A DNA stretch of 64,000 bases from Synechococcus sp. MW101C3 (lineage in GTDB: Bacteria > Cyanobacteriota > Cyanobacteriia > PCC-6307 > Cyanobiaceae), in NCBI RefSeq assembly GCF_002252635.1, contig NZ_NQKX01000003.1:186001-250000 (forward strand), given 5' to 3'. The position numbers and the translations under genes were made by a program. This document shows, piece after piece, positions 60,488 through 64,000 of the stretch. The notes below the pieces were generated by a model. It was not told the DNA's origin. It was given only the letters and a program-made list of their open reading frames with translations, and did no database searches. Numbering within the stretch: the first letter of the stretch is position 1; each line of letters starts with the position of its first letter.

Positions 60488-61270
60488 ATGGCCCTTCAGT
60501 GTCCGAATTGCCGAAGTCGATCCGTTCGATTGGACAGAAGCCTTGCCGGGCGCTCTGTTTGCGCTGTCTGTGGTGTGCCGATGCGTCAAGAGCAACAAAG
60601 GCAAAACCGGCAACGGTCCCAGTCCATCCAGGCCTTGTCTGTGAAATGGAGGTGGAACGCTTCGCCGCAAACTCTCATGGCCTGGTTAGGCGTGGCTGCA
60701 TTGCTTGGATCCTATGCCTATCTGGCTTCAAACCCACGAGCACTTCACCAATGGCTCGCTCCCTACAGCCCATCCACGAGGAATTCCTGGTGGCTTCAGA
60801 CACCAGCAGATGTGGAGGTGCTGATCGGCAAAGCACAAGCCGGCGATCAGGAGATGGTTGCTCCGACTGTTCACGCCAATATCCGCGAGCTGATTGCTCG
60901 CCTTCAAGCCAAAGGAGTTCGCGTGCTGATCAGCGGCAATGTGACGGATGGTGCTGCCGGAGTCTGGGACCCAGGAGTGGCAGAAGTCAGAATCAAGCCT
61001 TCAGCAGTTGCACTGGGAAGCAACAGTCTGGTTGAGATCCTTGCCCACGAATCCGCCCATGTTGCGCAGTCCTGCAGAGCTGGTGGTCTTGGCAGAAATA
61101 GTGAACCCATGGGAATCCAGGTGTTTCCAGCAGAGAGGTTTAAAGACCAACTGAATTCACCTCTATACCGAGGCCATGTGCCCACAAAGGTCATTGAGCT
61201 TGAGGCCTTCACGGTGGGCACCAATCCGCCATGGGCCATCAAATTGCTGGATCATTACTGCAAGGGGTAA
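60488..61270 (+). CDS. Zinc-ribbon membrane protein with HExxH-type motif
   Basis: A 260-residue protein from the ATG at 60488. Residues 5-28 are a zinc ribbon (CPNC, CAVC). One membrane helix (LMAWLGVAALLGSYAYLA, ~64-80) follows, then a C-terminal domain with LVEILAHESAHVAQSCRAGG: His187, Glu188 and His191 form an H-E-x-x-H metalloprotease signature. A Cys-x-ribbon plus membrane-anchored peptidase-like domain is unusual. The family is unrecognised; proteolytic activity is inferred from the motif only. Confidence 0.75.
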   Translation: MALQCPNCRSRSVRLDRSLAGRSVCAVCGVPMRQEQQRQNRQRSQSIQALSVKWRWNASPQTLMAWLGVAALLGSYAYLASNPRALHQWLAPYSPSTRNSWWLQTPADVEVLIGKAQAGDQEMVAPTVHANIRELIARLQAKGVRVLISGNVTDGAAGVWDPGVAEVRIKPSAVALGSNSLVEILAHESAHVAQSCRAGGLGRNSEPMGIQVFPAERFKDQLNSPLYRGHVPTKVIELEAFTVGTNPPWAIKLLDHYCKG

Positions 61271-61580
61271 TGCAAAGAACTCCTTTGAAGTGATTGACCA
61301 GCAAGACGCTCCACCCCCGCCCGCCCCCTAAGCGGCAGCAATCGCCGACAGCGGCGAATGCACGACTGGAAACGATCAGCACGTAACGGGCGACCTGATT
61401 GCAACGGATGGGCAAATGGTTAGTTCCAATCCAGCGTGGCGCGGGCTTCGATGGGCAACCTCCACAGTCCATTGCCATGGTCATAGCAATGGATTGTTTT
61501 CCCAGGCCGATGTCACCTTGTTGCCAGCATGGATCCGTTCTGGCCAACGCTGCGAGGCTGGAGATTGCAGCACCACCGCC
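61271..61580. other. No supported gene
   Basis: About 310 bp upstream of the shikimate-dehydrogenase-like gene. A plus-strand frame continuous with that gene is open to 61416, but reads like non-coding sequence. No attC arms or terminator are convincing; AGCGGCAGCAATCGCCGACA lies near 61331. Confidence 0.45.
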
Positions 61581-62429
61581 ATGATCCCTCCCCAGAAGCA
61601 GATGACCGGCATGCTCGGCCACCCGGTGGCGGAGAACCCGATTGATCTGATGTTTGACGCGGTGTATGCCCACTACGGCTTGAACTGGCAGTTCTGGAAG
61701 AACGACATCGCCAACGAATTGGATCTGGCCCTGGCGGTGAAGGCGCTGGTGCCCCTCGGTTACCGCGGCGTGGGCATCACCGTGCCCTACAAGGTGGCGG
61801 TGATGCCGTTGCTTGATGCTGTCGATGCCGATGTGCAGGCCATCGGCGCCGCCAACTACCTCACGATCGAAGAGGGCCGCCTGATCGGCCACAACAACGA
61901 CGGTAAGGGAGTAGTGAAGGCGATCGAAAAGGTGGCGCCCCTGGCGGGGCAACGGGTGGTGATGCTGGGAGCCGGTGGTGCCGGTCGGGCGATGGCGGTG
62001 GAACTGGCCTGGGCTGGCGCCTCCCATCTCACCCTGGTCACGCGGCGGCAGGAGCAGGGTGAAGAGGTGGCCCACACCGTCACCCGCGCCTCCGGGGTGC
62101 CGGCGGTATGGCAGCCCTGGCAGGGAGAGGTGGCCGTGCCGGCGGGCACCACCCTGTTGATGAATGCCACCCACCTGGGTTGTGCGCCCGAGCTGGAGCC
62201 GGTTCCTGTGCAATGGGACACGGTCGATCCCGGCTGCGTGGTGGTGGATGTGATCACCAACCCCCGCATCACACCGTTCCTGGCCACAGCGCGTGGGCGG
62301 GGCTGCCCGGTGGTGGATGGCGTGGAGATGCTGGTGCAGCTCGCTATGCAGATCTTCGAGCGCTGGACCGGCCTGCCCCCGGAAGAGGAGGTATTCCAGC
62401 GAGCGGTGGCTGCTGCGCTGGGTGAGTAA
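61581..62429 (+). CDS. Shikimate-dehydrogenase-like protein (AroE/SdhL superfamily)
   Basis: A 282-residue two-domain protein. The substrate domain starts TGMLGHPVAENPIDLMFDAV; the catalytic Lys is in GITVPYKVAVMPLLD and the Asp in GHNNDGKGVV. The Rossmann domain has VVMLGAGGAGRAMAVELAWA (G-x-G-x-x-G/A) and LMNATHLGC. True AroE enzymes have Ser-x-Ser (SLSP) where this has NPID, so shikimate binding is probably altered; it may reduce quinate or another cyclohexene acid. The frame is open upstream to 61416, but the ATG at 61581 begins the domain. Confidence 0.88.
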   Translation: MIPPQKQMTGMLGHPVAENPIDLMFDAVYAHYGLNWQFWKNDIANELDLALAVKALVPLGYRGVGITVPYKVAVMPLLDAVDADVQAIGAANYLTIEEGRLIGHNNDGKGVVKAIEKVAPLAGQRVVMLGAGGAGRAMAVELAWAGASHLTLVTRRQEQGEEVAHTVTRASGVPAVWQPWQGEVAVPAGTTLLMNATHLGCAPELEPVPVQWDTVDPGCVVVDVITNPRITPFLATARGRGCPVVDGVEMLVQLAMQIFERWTGLPPEEEVFQRAVAAALGE

Positions 62430-62492
62430 GGAAGAATCCAAAAGGAAGGAGAAGAGATTCAAGCGACGCCCGAACGCAGCATCCAGTTCGCC

Positions 62493-63572
62493 TCACTCCG
62501 GCACCACAAACCCCTCAAGCCGGGTGCACAGGCCTGGACCTTCGCCGCGCGCCACCGTGGGGTCGTCGTAGGCCACCCAGGCGAGCAGATGGCCGTCGCG
62601 GCGTTGCACGTCGAGGCCTTCCGGCTTGTCGCTGCCCTGATCCGGCCGACCTGGGCGGCCATCACGGATCCACAGCAGCGGCTCCGGCTGCTCCACCGTC
62701 AGGCCAGGGGTCGGGGCGGAGTCGTTGGGGCGGAGGGCGTTGCGCCAGCGGTAGATGTAACAAGGGCCCGCCAGGGTCATGGTCGGGCCGGCCAGCACCA
62801 GCACGTCGTCACTGCCGGGCACCACGGCCAGATCCCGCACCGCCAGGCCGCTGAGCTGAAGATGGCGGCAGCGCCAGCGCTCAAGGCTGAGGGTGGGGCC
62901 GTCGCCATCGAGCCCACCCAGCCGCAGGTCAACCACCAGGGCGATGCCCCGCAACACCGGACCGCGCAACCCGACCAACACCCGATCGCCGCGGGCGGCG
63001 ATGCCTTCGATGTCGAGGCCGTTGTCCTTGCTGGGAATCATCAGAAACGGGGCGAGCCGCGGATCAGTCGCCAGAGCCGACGTGAGGGCATCGCGCGGAG
63101 CGGCCGGATCGAACGCCAAACGCTGACCTGTCACAGGCCGGCCCTCGCTATCCAGCCGCAGGCAGCCGAGCACATGGGCGTTGCGGCTCTGCTTGTCATG
63201 CAGGCCCAGCGGTTCACCCTTGTCGTCGTCGTGCTTCCGGCGCCGCAGGCTGTGGGAACCCACCAGCCAGAGCCGATCCGCATCGAGCGACAGTCCCTCG
63301 ATGTCCGATTCGCCGCTGTCTTTACCACCAGCCAGGCCAAAATCCTTGAGCTTCACCTCGCAAAGCTCGCCGTAGCGGTGCTCATCCAGGCGCTTCAGCC
63401 GGTAAAGGCTGCGGCCTTCATCTCCGCCCAGCCAGAGGATCCCATTGCAGGAGGCCAGAGCGGAGAGATTCTGCTGCAGATCTTCTGTCTTCTTGTCACC
63501 GGAAAGGCCCAGATCAAGCAGGCGCTGCTGGCTCGACTCGGCCAGGGGCAGGTCACTTTCAGAACGATGCAT
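62493..63572 (-). CDS. DUF3616-family protein
   Basis: A 359-residue protein from the ATG at 63572; TTG at 63590 would extend it. It has the beta-propeller-like repetition of DUF3616: LSALASCNGILWLGGDEGRS, ESDIEGLSLDADRLWLVGSH, LDIEGIAARGDRVLVGLRGP and DLAVVPGSDDVLVLAGPTMT. Each repeat ends in a hydrophobic strand. No catalytic residues are visible and no signal peptide is present. Found in cyanobacteria and others; function unknown. It is convergent with the shikimate-dehydrogenase-like gene. Confidence 0.9.
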   Translation of the reverse strand: MHRSESDLPLAESSQQRLLDLGLSGDKKTEDLQQNLSALASCNGILWLGGDEGRSLYRLKRLDEHRYGELCEVKLKDFGLAGGKDSGESDIEGLSLDADRLWLVGSHSLRRRKHDDDKGEPLGLHDKQSRNAHVLGCLRLDSEGRPVTGQRLAFDPAAPRDALTSALATDPRLAPFLMIPSKDNGLDIEGIAARGDRVLVGLRGPVLRGIALVVDLRLGGLDGDGPTLSLERWRCRHLQLSGLAVRDLAVVPGSDDVLVLAGPTMTLAGPCYIYRWRNALRPNDSAPTPGLTVEQPEPLLWIRDGRPGRPDQGSDKPEGLDVQRRDGHLLAWVAYDDPTVARGEGPGLCTRLEGFVVPE

Positions 63573-64000
63573 CGGTGGGGATGGAGACAACAGGCATGCC
63601 GCAGCTTTGACTCAGAGGGAAGGCGACCAGACGTTCCATGGGTGTGTCAGGCCCATGACGGCAAAAGGGCCACTTCGGTGACCTGGAGCGATCGGAATCG
63701 CCAGGGGTTGCGGGGTGCTGAGCCGTGGCAACTGACAACAGTCCTGTCCCGCGGGACCATCCACTCCAACAGGCTGCTTCCACGACGGGAACGGTGCGAA
63801 GGTAGCGCAACTGAGGAAGAAAGGACGAAGCGGTGGCAGGTCAAGACCGCCACGAAGCGAGCTCAAGCGATGGGCGATCGATACCAGCGAGGTAACAGCG
63901 CCGGATCTCCACACTGTCAGCCCCATGGGTGCCAGGGCGGGTCGTTCCCTGTCAGCAAAGGAGGGCAACGATTCGCCGGCCTGGCGCATGCAGAGACAAC
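63573..64000. other. No supported gene
   Basis: The last ~430 bp. A 125-residue minus-strand frame at 63612-63989 overlaps two others and has no motifs. The region probably includes the promoter of the DUF3616 gene and the flank of whatever lies beyond the window. Confidence 0.45.

Noticed and set aside
61290-61430. Possible further attC (CGTAACGGGCGACCTGATTGC with GGGCAAATGGTTAGTT)
   Set aside because: Core-like ends are present, but the arms do not pair over more than a few bases.
1-64000. CRISPR arrays, rRNA and tRNA genes
   Set aside because: No regularly spaced repeats, no rRNA-like blocks and no cloverleaf with TTCRANY arm noticed by eye; a covariance-model scan would settle the tRNA question.

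Overview
The window looks like chromosomal DNA of a GC-rich picocyanobacterium, most probably of the Cyanobium/Synechococcus lineage. The evidence is the HIP1 octamer GCGATCGC (three copies in 2473-2989, others near 23043, 24464 and 46028), a GluR0-like receptor, a DUF1350 protein, an exported TPR-CHAT protein, DUF3616 and CsbD proteins, and strong G/C-ending codon use. I see no rRNA, tRNA, CRISPR array or intact transposase. The genus is an inference; the phylum is better supported.

The main discovery is a scattered, decaying integron. A degenerate integron-integrase (intI) relic at 12072-12400 keeps the C-terminal nucleophilic-Tyr segment and a piece of the N-terminus, but has lost the whole middle. 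It is followed by an attI-like region and two minus-strand cassettes (GNAT acetyltransferase, cupin). Seven attC-like sites are 85-93 bp long, with imperfect inverted-repeat arms and extrahelical bases. They lie at 851-940, 3103-3195, 10862-10946, 31700-31787, 32714-32802, 33716-33805 and 40814-40906; an eighth at 41643-41745 is 103 bp. All are oriented on the minus strand and they fall into three arm families. The array at 31700-34600 carries three unnamed cassette genes: a candidate HEPN protein, a candidate PD-(D/E)xK (Mrr-like) nuclease and a membrane-anchored helical protein. The array at 40814-43030 carries an HI1419/HI1420-type toxin-antitoxin pair, a glycine-rich membrane protein and an LRAT-like NCEH-motif protein. 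A decayed copy of the antitoxin sits at 830-1204 beside another attC. These cassettes are the best candidates for undescribed, possibly defensive, functions.

The rest is accessory chromosome. 3.3-10.8 kb: exported TPR-CHAT protein with a secreted partner, a membrane protein, and tandem DUF1254/DUF1214 proteins. 12.5-16.8 kb: orphan OmpR-type regulator, ribbon-helix-helix protein, CsbD/DUF1328/CsbD stress cluster, and a mechanosensitive channel with a cyclic-nucleotide domain. 16.9-20.5 kb: Cys-type sulfatase overlapping its formylglycine-generating enzyme. 20.7-26.1 kb: pilin-like secreted protein, AraC regulator, MacAB-type exporter operon. 27-31.7 kb: DUF1350 hydrolase, dienelactone hydrolase, exported CsbD-like protein, DUF1275 protein.

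34.8-40.6 kb: MBL-rhodanese protein, methyltransferase, then a TTC38-like gene lying between two 54-bp copies of the 3' end of an S33 hydrolase gene, which looks like an insertion or duplication scar. 43.3-50.7 kb: SulP transporter, two TSUP permeases, Coq4-like protein, MscS channel, LprI-like protein. 51-55 kb: secreted proteins, a two-domain nitrilase-like gene with an apparent frameshift, a histidine phosphatase. 55.5-63.6 kb: family 4 glycosyltransferase overlapping an amylo-alpha-1,6-glucosidase-like gene, a GluR0-like protein without the GYG filter, a zinc-ribbon membrane HExxH protein, a shikimate-dehydrogenase-like protein, and a DUF3616 protein.
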